From the NCBI GenBank assembly GCA_964494015.1, contig CAZBQC010000001.1, positions 10,074 through 74,073 on the forward strand: DNA of 64,000 nucleotides. Reading direction: 5' to 3'. The stretch comes from CAZBQC01 sp964494015. Its GTDB lineage: Bacteria; Bacillota_I; Bacilli_A; RF39; UBA660. The translations under genes were made by a program, and so were the position numbers. Of this stretch, positions 1 through 8,803 are shown one piece after another. The notes beneath the pieces are model-generated. The model saw nothing but the letters and a program-made list of their open reading frames with translations, was not told the DNA's origin and searched no databases. The first letter of the stretch is position 1. Every line of letters begins with the position of its first letter.

Positions 1-1
1 T

Positions 2-652
2 GATACTCTCGTCGTCTCGAGAGTAGCTAATAAGATAGATTTTCACGATGATGTTATTAATTTTGGATATTGTCCAAAGTATGTTGGATTTTATATTGTA
101 TATTTTCCTTTTGATACCGCGTATATTTATTTTCATATTGCTGGCAGCTCTATACCTGCTCATACTCCACCTGCTGCTAACGGTGTTTGGCTTTCTGTTA
201 TGAATTCGGGAGAGAAGTTGATTTCTGGAACCGATAATAAATCCGATCAAAATGAGAATTATTATGGGTTATACATTTCTGATGCAGCCATTAAAGAGCA
301 GAATCCCGATTTTGTGTCTAAAACAAAAGGTATAGTTTTGGAATATTCTGGTATTATTGGAACTCCAGTTGAAAATACTTGTGAAGGTATTTTAGGACAA
401 GAGTTTATCAATTGGTTAGTTGATTATATATTTAATCCTTTGAAAATAATTTCTCCAATATTACTTTTAATCTTTACGACCTTAGATTTTGCTAAAACAG
501 TATTTGGAGAAGATCAAGAAGCTCTTAAAAAGGCTCAATCTAATTTTATAAAAAGAACTATTGCTGTTGTTTTATTGTTTTTGCTTGCATATATCTTGGA
601 TCTTGTTTTTACAATAGTTACCAACGGAAGAATTGATGTCTGTATCAAATAA
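2..652 (+). CDS. VirB2/TrbC-like type IV secretion membrane protein (5' end outside window)
   Basis: The reading frame is open from base 2, 66 codons upstream of the ATG at 200. That ATG has no ribosome binding site, so the gene almost certainly begins before the window. The visible product ends in two hydrophobic helices separated by a short charged loop (around FGEDQEALKKAQ), the layout of VirB2/TrbC-type pilin subunits of conjugation systems. Upstream of the helices is a polar region with a single Cys. The gene is followed after 27 bases by a VirB6-like gene and then other type IV secretion genes. The family assignment rests on topology and neighbours, not on a strong motif. It could instead be a lineage-specific membrane component of the same machine. 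Confidence 0.6.
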   Translation, partial: DTLVVSRVANKIDFHDDVINFGYCPKYVGFYIVYFPFDTAYIYFHIAGSSIPAHTPPAANGVWLSVMNSGEKLISGTDNKSDQNENYYGLYISDAAIKEQNPDFVSKTKGIVLEYSGIIGTPVENTCEGILGQEFINWLVDYIFNPLKIISPILLLIFTTLDFAKTVFGEDQEALKKAQSNFIKRTIAVVLLFLLAYILDLVFTIVTNGRIDVCIK

Positions 653-679
653 AGTTTATTTCAGTTAAGGAGGTAATTC

Positions 680-2971
680 ATGTTTGTATTTATATTGGCT
701 GGAGATAGTATAGAAAACTGGATTCGTCAAATCTTTGTTAGTATTGATGTGGGAATTTTTTGGCTATTTGAACAGGTGTTAGCAAATGTTTTTGTTGTAG
801 CTGGAGTAACTATTTTTAATGAAAAAATTATTAATGAAGTGCTAAATAGAATTTATATAATTATAGGATTATATATTACATTTAAATTAGCTTTTTCGAT
901 TATCACTTATATTGTTTCTCCTGATAAAATGTCTGATCAGGAACAGGGGTTTGGTAAAATTATTACTAGAGTAATTATCGCTTTATCACTTTTAGTTTTA
1001 GTTCCCTCTATTTTTGATTATGCTCGGAAAGCTCAATTTTATATTCTTCCAGTAATTCCTAGAATTATCTTGGGAATATCTTTTAACGCTGATGATCCTT
1101 CAAATGAAACGAATGAGATCAGTGAATCTACTATTAAACAAATTGCCCAAGCGATGTCATTAAATACTTATTTATCTGTTTTTAATTATAACACAAACTG
1201 TAATGATGCACATAATACGATTGCAGGTACTCCTGAAGCAACGGATCCAAACCAATTTTTAGTTGGCAAAATGAGTCATATTTATGGAGCAGTCAATATT
1301 ATGTGTGGTACTACTGAGGACGAATATAAATTTCAATACACCACATTTGTTGGTTTGGTTTTAGGATGCTTTTTAACTTATATGATGTTGGGGATATCCA
1401 TTGATGTGGCTATTCGAGCAATTAAGCTTGGTTTATTAGAGTTATTAGCTCCGATACCGATTATGAGTTATATTGACCCAAAGTCTTCTAAAGATGGGGC
1501 ATTTAGTAACTGGGTCAAATACTCGATATCAACCTATGTTGATTTGTTTGCCAGAATAAGTATTATATATTTAGTTATCTTTTTCTTTGATCAATTATTC
1601 CAAGGGAATGTTCTAGGTGAATATGGTGCTCTTGTTTATATATCAATTATTGTTGGAATCTTTTTCTTTATGAAACAGTTTCCTAAGTTTATCAAAGATA
1701 TCCTTGGATTAAAAGGTGAAGGACACATGTTTAGGGATGTTCTTACAGGGCGTGGCACTTTTGGATTGGCTACTGGTACAATTGGAGGGGCTTACAAAGC
1801 TAAAAAAGAAGGTGGGTCAGCATTCCTTGGAGCTATAGGTGGTTTAGGGGGATCTACAAAAAAGTTTCTTAGTAATGCTGTGAAGGATGAAAGAGGGGGT
1901 ACAGTTAGACCTGGTGCTAAAGCTGGAGAAGAAGTAGCTAAAGTTAATACCGGTTTTCGTGGAAGAATGAATAGGGCGGCTGGTGGAGCAAGAGCTAATA
2001 GATTAGGATATACACAATCACGAGTTGACGACTTGAGATCAGCTACGGAAAAGGCTAAATTGTTAGCAGATCAAGCTGGAAAAGAGTATAGTGCTGCTGT
2101 AACCTCTCGTAGACCTGCTTCCGAAGTTGATGCGGCACAAGCAAAGTATGATACGGCAAGGGAAGGTTATGAAAATATTAATAAACGATATACACAGTTT
2201 AAGGGTGCCCGAGATAGTATGGTAAAAGAAATGCCGGCTGGAGAACAAATTGAAGCCGACAAAAAAGTAGCTCGGGGAAGATTAAAAACTGAGTATAAAG
2301 AGAACTTGGGTGCTGCTAGAAGTGAAAGAAAAGAAGTGGCTAGGGAAGCAAAAGAAGCTAGAATAGGTCTAAGAGAGAGTTATGAAAGTGAAGTGGAACC
2401 AGTTTTAAAAAGAAGAACAAAAACTGGTACTAGTGTAAAAAAAATTAATGACGCTATTAGAGATGAAAATGTAAAACTAAGCAGAATACAAAGTGATATA
2501 GCTGATAGTCAAGGACTTCTTGATGAGTTAGAAGTCGATGGAGATCCTGCCGATGCTTCCAAAATTACTGAGTTAAGAGCTCACATTAGTGAAAAAGAAT
2601 TAGAAAAATCAGATATAGAAAACGAAATAAAATTAAAACAAGAGGAGTTGCCAAGTGCAGAAAGAAAGTTTAAAAGAGCTAATCAAGATGTAAATAGAAT
2701 AGAGGGGAAATATAGCGCATCTAAAAGAGGAATTAACGCTGCTGCTGCTGGAAATATAGGAGTAGCTAAGCAAAATATTAGTGATTTAAAAGATGCTTAT
2801 AGTAATGCTAAGGAATCAATTGATTCTGGTACTTATCTATTTAGTTCTTCGTCAACATCAAGTCCAGCACCAGCACCAAGTCCTGCATCAGCGCCAACAA
2901 CTCCTGAGCCTTCTGCTGAAACTTCTCGATTGGATACTGTTCGACCTGGTGATGACGATGATGTCATGTGA
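680..2971 (+). CDS. VirB6/TrbL-like polytopic membrane protein with long coiled-coil tail
   Basis: Preceded by a strong ribosome binding site (aaggaggt) seven bases before ATG. The first ~345 of 763 residues contain about seven or eight hydrophobic segments (for example near residues 25-45, 55-78, 95-112, 225-250, 285-308 and 315-335), as in VirB6/TrbL, the inner-membrane channel component of type IV secretion. The following ~400 residues are highly charged and rich in Lys, Glu and Ala with heptad-like spacing, predicted coiled coil. They end in a Ser/Pro/Ala stretch (repeated PAPAPSP-like) and an acidic DDDD tail. Family members are often only ~300-450 residues, so the tail is an unusual extension that may contact cytoplasmic ATPases or substrate. 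Assignment depends on topology and the PrgI/VirB4/VirD4 neighbours. Confidence 0.68.
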   Translation: MFVFILAGDSIENWIRQIFVSIDVGIFWLFEQVLANVFVVAGVTIFNEKIINEVLNRIYIIIGLYITFKLAFSIITYIVSPDKMSDQEQGFGKIITRVIIALSLLVLVPSIFDYARKAQFYILPVIPRIILGISFNADDPSNETNEISESTIKQIAQAMSLNTYLSVFNYNTNCNDAHNTIAGTPEATDPNQFLVGKMSHIYGAVNIMCGTTEDEYKFQYTTFVGLVLGCFLTYMMLGISIDVAIRAIKLGLLELLAPIPIMSYIDPKSSKDGAFSNWVKYSISTYVDLFARISIIYLVIFFFDQLFQGNVLGEYGALVYISIIVGIFFFMKQFPKFIKDILGLKGEGHMFRDVLTGRGTFGLATGTIGGAYKAKKEGGSAFLGAIGGLGGSTKKFLSNAVKDERGGTVRPGAKAGEEVAKVNTGFRGRMNRAAGGARANRLGYTQSRVDDLRSATEKAKLLADQAGKEYSAAVTSRRPASEVDAAQAKYDTAREGYENINKRYTQFKGARDSMVKEMPAGEQIEADKKVARGRLKTEYKENLGAARSERKEVAREAKEARIGLRESYESEVEPVLKRRTKTGTSVKKINDAIRDENVKLSRIQSDIADSQGLLDELEVDGDPADASKITELRAHISEKELEKSDIENEIKLKQEELPSAERKFKRANQDVNRIEGKYSASKRGINAAAAGNIGVAKQNISDLKDAYSNAKESIDSGTYLFSSSSTSSPAPAPSPASAPTTPEPSAETSRLDTVRPGDDDDVM

Positions 2972-3008
2972 TTTTGGTATTATGAAAATTAAAGGAGTGT
3001 GATACTTA

Positions 3009-3323
3009 ATGAATAACTATTTAATTCCAGCTAACAGCAAAAAAGGTCAATTAATTTTTGGTATCTTCAAAGGTGATGATTTGATTATTTTTGGTGTTGG
3101 TGTTGGAGCGACATTACTAGCCTTGATAATTTTTCCTACTACCGATATAGTGACTGGAATACTTTGTCTATTACCGGCATTGGTAGCGGCACTTTTAGTA
3201 TTTCCAGTTGCTAACTATCATAATGTTCGGACGGTTATCAAGGAAGTAATAAAATTTTACAGTGAGTCAAGAAGATATATATGGAAAGGTTGGTGTTCTT
3301 CATATGAGCCAAAAAAGAAGTAA
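3009..3323 (+). CDS. PrgI-family small membrane protein of type IV secretion
   Basis: A 104-residue protein with two adjacent hydrophobic hairpin segments near residues 27-48 and 50-70 and a basic C-terminal amphipathic part. Size, topology and position immediately upstream of the VirB4 genes match PrgI/TcpE-like proteins of Gram-positive conjugation modules, functional counterparts of VirB3. It starts at ATG eight bases after a ggagtgtga ribosome binding site and its last 20 bases overlap the next gene, implying coupled translation. PrgI proteins are thought to help anchor the VirB4 ATPase at the membrane. That role is from the family, not shown by this sequence. Confidence 0.66.
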   Translation: MNNYLIPANSKKGQLIFGIFKGDDLIIFGVGVGATLLALIIFPTTDIVTGILCLLPALVAALLVFPVANYHNVRTVIKEVIKFYSESRRYIWKGWCSSYEPKKK

Positions 3324-3855
3324 TTCTAGGTATACCGAAGATTGGATTCCAATCAAAGGTATTAGTGATGGTTCGATTTTACTACCTAATAATTATCGAG
3401 TTACAGGTGTCAAAATCACTCCTCGAAATATCTTTATTATGGATGATTTGGAGCAAGAAAATGTTATGACGGCTCTAAAGAATTTCTATAATATGCTTAA
3501 TTTTGAATTTTGGCTTATTGTGGCAGATCGTCCAGTTGACATATCGGTCTATTTATCCCAGTTGCAACTTTTATACAACGATGCCTCTAATCAAGCCATT
3601 CGTAAATTAATTAATCAGGATATTAATAAAGCTAATATGTTTATTAATAATAATGTTGTCGATACGGAATATTACTTATTATTTAGAGATAAAGATCCGG
3701 AGATTATTCAGAAGAAAGTTCGTTTGTTAATTAATGGGCTTGGAAGTTGTGGGCTTAATGCCAGTAAGACAACTGATGATGATCTGAGAATAATTCTAGA
3801 TAATTTCTTAAATGGTGGGGTTAGGACAGAATTTGGAACGGTGGTGCCACTATGA
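3304..3855 (+). CDS. VirB4/TraC N-terminal-domain-like protein
   Basis: Start chosen at ATG 3304 (MSQKRSN), not the in-frame GTG at 3262, because the longer form only extends into the upstream gene. The 183-residue product is soluble, with no membrane segment, and contains a DWIPIKGI start and an ILLPNNYRVTGVKITPRN stretch typical of the small TraC-like protein or N-terminal domain found before VirB4 ATPases in Gram-positive conjugation modules. It overlaps the ATPase gene by four bases (ATGA). VirB4 is normally one polypeptide with an N-terminal non-ATPase domain, so here that domain appears to be a separate gene. Function: scaffold or assembly partner of the ATPase (inferred). Confidence 0.6.
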   Translation: MSQKRSNSRYTEDWIPIKGISDGSILLPNNYRVTGVKITPRNIFIMDDLEQENVMTALKNFYNMLNFEFWLIVADRPVDISVYLSQLQLLYNDASNQAIRKLINQDINKANMFINNNVVDTEYYLLFRDKDPEIIQKKVRLLINGLGSCGLNASKTTDDDLRIILDNFLNGGVRTEFGTVVPL

Positions 3856-5636
3856 GTTTAAAATCAGAAATAGCTCCTAAAGGATTAGAATGGATGCCTA
3901 GTGAGTTTAGAATTAGTGATAAGTATGCCACTTTTTTAACAGTTGTATCTTATCCTAAATTCATTAATCCTGGTTATCTATCAAATCTTACTAGTACACC
4001 AGGAATTAAGATTGTTATTAAACATATACCTGTACCTTTTTCAACGATTCAAAAGATGCTTAATAAACAAATTGCTGATTTAAGGGTTCGCTATAACGAA
4101 GAAAAAGACAGGACGATGCAGGAGAGAATTAGACTTGATGCTGAAAGTTTGGAATACTTTGTAACGATGTTAGCTTCGAGTCAGTCTTTAATCTTTGATT
4201 TTCAATTACATATTATGGTTACGGCTGATACTAAAGATGAATTAGAATTAAAGAAAACCAATGTTAAGAATTACTTAGATGCTATGGAGTTGCGTGCTGT
4301 AACTCTTCGTTTTCAGCAAGAAACAATTTTTAAATCGGTTTTACCGATTTTCCCAAAACAGGCTATTGAAGAACGTATCGGAACTCCTATTCCTTCAGTG
4401 ACTGTCGCAGCCATGTATCCGTTTATTTTTGATAGCATTAAGGATCCTGGTTTATCAATTCTTTTTGGAGTAGACTTTTCTGGTGGTGTTATTCTCTTTA
4501 ATCAGTTTTTATTTAAGATTCGTAAAGAGACCAATCGAAATAATGCCAATATGGTTATTTTAGGTACTTCAGGTAGTGGTAAATCTACTGCTGCTAAACT
4601 TTTATTGCGTGGTCATATTCGAAATGGTTGTCAAATTGTAGCGATCGACCCCGAAAATGAACTTGAAGAAATGACGACGCTTTATGGTGGAGATGTAGTC
4701 GATATTGGCAAAGGTGGAGAGTTTGGAATGGTTAATCCTCTTCAAGCCATTATGGATGCCGATGAAGAAGAAGTGGCCAGTGGTCTTGGATATACTGTTT
4801 TAACTAGAACCTTACAATTTTTGAAAGCCTTTATGCGTTATTATTCACCGGATATTCAGGATGATGTTTTAACTCTTTTCAGTGAAGTTGTTCAAGATAC
4901 TTATCAGAGATTTGAAATAAATTTTGATACTGATTTTTCAGATTATGAACCGGAAGATTTTCCAACTTTCAGCGATGTTTATGCTACCATTAAGGGAAGA
5001 TTGACGTCGATGACCGATGCGACTCATGAACGAGATGTCATGGAACGACTTGAATTAAAAGTACGTCCATTTACTAAAGAATTAAGATATTACTTTGATG
5101 GACCGACAACTATACCATCGGATTCAGACTTTATTGTCTTCAATATTAAAGAGATAATGAATGCTGATACTAATATTAGAAATGCTTTATTCTTTAATAT
5201 TTTAAAATATGCTTGGGGACTTTGCTTAGATCAGTCAGTTGATACAGTGTTAATGGTTGATGAAGCCCATGTCCTATTAAGTGGCAACAATATTTTAGGA
5301 GCCGACTTTTTAGGTCAGGTTCAAAGACGTGCCAGAAAGTATAACACGGGAACGATTATTATTACACAACAACCTAGTGATTTCTCTGATCCTAATATTA
5401 TCACTCAAGGTAAGGCTATTTTTGATAATGCCGCCTATTATTTAGTCATGGGACTAAAGAAACAGGCAGTTGAAGATTTGTCATTGCTTATTGACTTAAA
5501 CGATAATGAGAGAGAGAGTATTAAGAGATATTCACAAGGACAAGCCCTGTTTGTCTGTGGTAACCGTAGGATGCAAATAGATGTTGTCGTTACTCAAGAA
5601 GAATTAGAATCATTCGGTAGTGGCGGAGGATTATAA
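3852..5636 (+). CDS. VirB4-type conjugation/secretion ATPase
   Basis: A 594-residue AAA+/RecA-like ATPase. The Walker A motif GTSGSGKST is at about residues 238-246 and the Walker B motif VDEAH at about 469-473, followed by the TQQPSDF segment characteristic of VirB4/TrbE. The N-terminal ~200 residues are the usual family domain, including a coiled region near residues 70-100. VirB4 energises assembly and substrate transfer at the cytoplasmic face of type IV secretion systems. Translation is coupled to the preceding TraC-like gene through an ATGA overlap, and the next gene follows after 29 bases. The full set of nucleotide-binding motifs indicates an active enzyme. Confidence in the family is high; the transported substrate is unknown. 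Confidence 0.9.
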   Translation: MSLKSEIAPKGLEWMPSEFRISDKYATFLTVVSYPKFINPGYLSNLTSTPGIKIVIKHIPVPFSTIQKMLNKQIADLRVRYNEEKDRTMQERIRLDAESLEYFVTMLASSQSLIFDFQLHIMVTADTKDELELKKTNVKNYLDAMELRAVTLRFQQETIFKSVLPIFPKQAIEERIGTPIPSVTVAAMYPFIFDSIKDPGLSILFGVDFSGGVILFNQFLFKIRKETNRNNANMVILGTSGSGKSTAAKLLLRGHIRNGCQIVAIDPENELEEMTTLYGGDVVDIGKGGEFGMVNPLQAIMDADEEEVASGLGYTVLTRTLQFLKAFMRYYSPDIQDDVLTLFSEVVQDTYQRFEINFDTDFSDYEPEDFPTFSDVYATIKGRLTSMTDATHERDVMERLELKVRPFTKELRYYFDGPTTIPSDSDFIVFNIKEIMNADTNIRNALFFNILKYAWGLCLDQSVDTVLMVDEAHVLLSGNNILGADFLGQVQRRARKYNTGTIIITQQPSDFSDPNIITQGKAIFDNAAYYLVMGLKKQAVEDLSLLIDLNDNERESIKRYSQGQALFVCGNRRMQIDVVVTQEELESFGSGGGL

Positions 5637-5665
5637 AAACAATTAATAGTAGGAGGTGACTTGGA

Positions 5666-8044
5666 ATGGATTTATCTGCACAAAGGAAAAAATTACTAGA
5701 TCGTAACAATCTAGTAAAAAATCAAAGAAAAAATATTAGTAATAGTAATTCTAATTCTAATTTTAATTCTAATGAACAAGACACCTCTAATCCGCTTGCC
5801 AATCGTAAACCTCATCCTAATAAATCACTTTTTGGTCGATCAGATGGGGTTGATAAAAATCAAGACTCAAGTGATGAAACAAAAGATTCTAGTGAACCAG
5901 CAAGTACTGCTGGTAATAGCAATGCTGATACTAGTGATGAGTCAACTGATCTTTTAGGTGGTCTTAACAATCAGGTTTCAGGTAAGATTAAGGGGACTTT
6001 GGTTACTAAAGCGTTAGCAGTCGCTAGTCCTTTCCTTTTTGTAGGCATTTTCGTTGTCATTATTATCATTATTGTTATTATTGAGTTAAAAAAATATTTA
6101 CCATTTTTAAGTTATGGTGCTAATACCACTATTAGTGTTAATGCTAATAATACATCTTATAACTCTGTTACTCATACGACTTCTGAAACTGATCCATTAA
6201 GAGCAAAAGAAGATCTCTTTAATCAAAAATTGGATGAAGTTTGGAATGTTTTCAACGACAAAGCCAATGTAAGTATCGATATTGATTATATTATCGGAGC
6301 TTTGTTTTATGACAAGATTGATCTCCAATTTTTAGAGTCGGAAGATTTGACGACTGAAGAAGTGACCGGTACTTATAAGAATGGTCTTGAAAAGATTTAC
6401 ATTTTGGCTCAGTATCAAGTTACTACTCACATCTATGAAAATAATGATAGTGGTGAATCTTCAGTTGATCCTACTGAAAAAAGAGAAGTAGCTAAAAATG
6501 ATGCATCTGATACTGCTGAGACCTGGTATAAAGAAATTTTTAATGGTACTTGGAATTATGAAGAAGCTAATTTTCAAACCCATTATGGAGAATTTGAAAA
6601 TTTAGATACAGTTTATACCGTCGATGTTTCTAAGAAAGGGGTTTTTTATTGGAATTTAGTTGATGGGGATTTTATTACTACTTATTATGCCAATCAATTT
6701 ACTTCTGATATGACCGATGCTCAAAGAGAGGCTAAAAAAATTATTATTGCCGATAGAATATATCAGTTTGTTGAAGACTTTAAAAAAGTTAAAAATAAAA
6801 ATTATGGATATTTAACTGATGGATTAAAGGTTAATTTATATACCTGTGACTATAATGAAACACTTTATTTCCTTGGTGGTAACGGGTATAGTGTTTCTAC
6901 TCTCGCCAATGAAGGAACAAGTTATCCGACTTACACTAATTTTAAAAATTATGTTAAGGGTGCTATTTATGGAGAAATACCGTCTAGTATGAATGAAAAT
7001 ACTAAGGAGTCGGTTAAAGCGTTTATTATTGCTTTTAGTAGCTATGCTTTAGCTAGATCTAGTTACAGTAGTGGTGCTACTGAAATTGATGTCCATGTGG
7101 GAAATTGTTGGCAATTATCGTGTGATCCTTTATTAGGATGCCAATATTGCAATAGTAAAATTGGAAAATACGGTACGAATATAACTGGTGTAGATTCAAC
7201 CTGTCCACATGGTAGGATTTGGTCGCCAAGAGAACCACTTGACGAGGCAACTAATGCTTGGTTCGATTCAGTTGTCGATGAAGTTTTCGGTACAGTTATG
7301 ATGAATGCTTCAGGAAATTTCTTTCGTGCTGGTCATTATGATAAAAAATCCAACCCAAATTGTGGAGCTAATTGCATGGGGCAGGCTGATGCTGTTAAGG
7401 ATGCTGCAAATGGCATGACTTATGAGCAAATTTTAGCTAAGTATTATTCTGGCTATGAGCTTGTCAATATTAAAGAAGATTTGTATATCCAAAATGCTAA
7501 TTATGGTAATGGTGGTGTCGTTCTCAACCAGCTTTTTCATTATCATCAGGGAGATTATACAGAACGTAACTTTTGTGGTAGATCTGATGCTAGTATTGCT
7601 TCATCAGGTTGCGGTGTCGTAGCCGGTGCTATTGCGGTCTCGCTTTTAAAAAACCAGGCTGTTGATCCTAAAACAGTTATGGAGTTTGCTCATGCCAATA
7701 AAATGTGTGGTTATGGTATAAGTGGTACAGATGCGGGAGTATATGAATTGCTGGCTAAGAAACATCAGTTAAATTATTCAGTGACCTACAAAGATAATGC
7801 TGTTGCTGTTGTCGATGCTTTAAAGACTAGTAAAGCCGTGGTTGTTGCCCATATTCCAGCTGGTACCAGTGGAACTTATTCCAGCGGTTCTGGACACTAT
7901 ATCGTTTTTGTGGCCATCAATGCTAATGGACAAGCTTTAGTCTGGGATCCAGGGTATCGAAATAATCCACAACGTGATAATGCATGGCATGATATGAATG
8001 AATTAGTCAAATATACCGATGCATACTATATATTGTCGAGGTAA
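5666..8044 (+). CDS. Membrane-anchored cell-wall enzyme with SpoIID-like and C39-like domains
   Basis: Ribosome binding site aggaggtga precedes ATG. Residues 1-110 are a cytoplasmic low-complexity Asn/Ser/Asp-rich region. A single hydrophobic helix lies at about 115-140, and the rest is extracellular. Residues ~435-600 resemble SpoIID/LytB. The stretch KESVKAFIIAFSSYALAR (Glu448) parallels the catalytic-Glu helix of SpoIID transglycosylases, and MGQADAVKDAANG followed by YEQILAKYYSGYEL matches the family's C-terminal signature. Residues ~625-792 form a C39/papain-like domain with SSGCGVV (Cys649), SGHYIVF (His744) and WDPG (Asp761). In conjugation systems such enzymes (VirB1 or CwlT types) open peptidoglycan for the channel. 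This pairing is not the common lysozyme-NlpC/P60 combination. Residues 150-430 are unassigned. Domain calls are by eye. Confidence 0.7.
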   Translation: MDLSAQRKKLLDRNNLVKNQRKNISNSNSNSNFNSNEQDTSNPLANRKPHPNKSLFGRSDGVDKNQDSSDETKDSSEPASTAGNSNADTSDESTDLLGGLNNQVSGKIKGTLVTKALAVASPFLFVGIFVVIIIIIVIIELKKYLPFLSYGANTTISVNANNTSYNSVTHTTSETDPLRAKEDLFNQKLDEVWNVFNDKANVSIDIDYIIGALFYDKIDLQFLESEDLTTEEVTGTYKNGLEKIYILAQYQVTTHIYENNDSGESSVDPTEKREVAKNDASDTAETWYKEIFNGTWNYEEANFQTHYGEFENLDTVYTVDVSKKGVFYWNLVDGDFITTYYANQFTSDMTDAQREAKKIIIADRIYQFVEDFKKVKNKNYGYLTDGLKVNLYTCDYNETLYFLGGNGYSVSTLANEGTSYPTYTNFKNYVKGAIYGEIPSSMNENTKESVKAFIIAFSSYALARSSYSSGATEIDVHVGNCWQLSCDPLLGCQYCNSKIGKYGTNITGVDSTCPHGRIWSPREPLDEATNAWFDSVVDEVFGTVMMNASGNFFRAGHYDKKSNPNCGANCMGQADAVKDAANGMTYEQILAKYYSGYELVNIKEDLYIQNANYGNGGVVLNQLFHYHQGDYTERNFCGRSDASIASSGCGVVAGAIAVSLLKNQAVDPKTVMEFAHANKMCGYGISGTDAGVYELLAKKHQLNYSVTYKDNAVAVVDALKTSKAVVVAHIPAGTSGTYSSGSGHYIVFVAINANGQALVWDPGYRNNPQRDNAWHDMNELVKYTDAYYILSR

Positions 8045-8046
8045 AA

Positions 8047-8751
8047 ATGAAAAAATATAAATTATTGTTTTTAGTTATATTGGTAGTTATTTTAACTGGT
8101 TGTCAAAGTACGACTAGTATTATAATTAATAAAGATTTATCAGTTAGTGAAGAAACATGGATCACTCAGGATACTGAGTTTTGGAATAATTTCTATAAGA
8201 CTAGTCCGGCTTCATTAATTAATGAAGCTTTAAGTGATGAAAAGAATAAAAAGTTCTTAATCGATAACAATTATACTTATCGTACTGAGATTAGTAATTC
8301 TTTCAAAGGAGTAATTTTAGAAAAAAATTATTCATCACTGGAAGAATACTCTTCCAATTCAGCTTTAGCTAAAATACCTTTTGATAAGTTAATCTATCAA
8401 CAAAATGGAAATATTATTTCAGTTAAAACGGAAGGATTTAATTCATATCAAGACATAGTGGAAGATTTAGATGCCATTTTAGTCAAATATGCCAAAATAA
8501 GTGTTTCAGTTCCTTATATTGTAACAGAACATAATGCTGATAAAGTCGATAAGGTAAATAATGTTTTTACTTGGGAAATTGATAAAGAAACGACGGAAAA
8601 AAGTATTGTTTTAGAGTTTGATCAAAGTCGTTTGTTTATTAAACATCTTGATTTATATATATCTTTGGGAATAATTTTATTACTTTTAAGCATTCTTGGA
8701 GTGTGGTATTTAAAAATTCGAAAAAGTAATAAAATTAATAATAGAATTTAA
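8047..8751 (+). CDS. LppM-like lipoprotein with C-terminal membrane helix
   Basis: Starts three bases after the cell-wall enzyme stop codon; the GAGGT in that gene's end serves as ribosome binding site. The N-terminus is a lipoprotein signal with lipobox LTGC (Cys19). The mature part begins with a beta-rich segment SIIINKDLSVSEETW, as in LppM/DUF3153-type lipoproteins, and a second hydrophobic helix lies near residues 200-220, followed by a basic tail. It is thus probably anchored at both ends. Position inside the type IV secretion operon suggests a surface-exposed accessory role, but no function can be stated. Confidence 0.6.
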   Translation: MKKYKLLFLVILVVILTGCQSTTSIIINKDLSVSEETWITQDTEFWNNFYKTSPASLINEALSDEKNKKFLIDNNYTYRTEISNSFKGVILEKNYSSLEEYSSNSALAKIPFDKLIYQQNGNIISVKTEGFNSYQDIVEDLDAILVKYAKISVSVPYIVTEHNADKVDKVNNVFTWEIDKETTEKSIVLEFDQSRLFIKHLDLYISLGIILLLLSILGVWYLKIRKSNKINNRI

Positions 8752-8760
8752 AAGGTTTTG

Positions 8761-8769
8761 TGTTATAAT
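8761..8769 (+). promoter_or_regulatory. Possible internal promoter (extended -10) before the coupling-protein gene
   Basis: TGTTATAAT is an extended -10 element (TGn plus TATAAT) 35 bases before the GTG start of the VirD4-like gene. No convincing -35 hexamer is seen at the correct spacing. The same TGTTATAAT string forms the polA promoter. It could give the coupling protein its own transcription within the operon. Confidence 0.4.
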
Positions 8770-8803
8770 ATTCCTAGTTAATGAGCTTTAGGAGGTATGA
8801 GTC

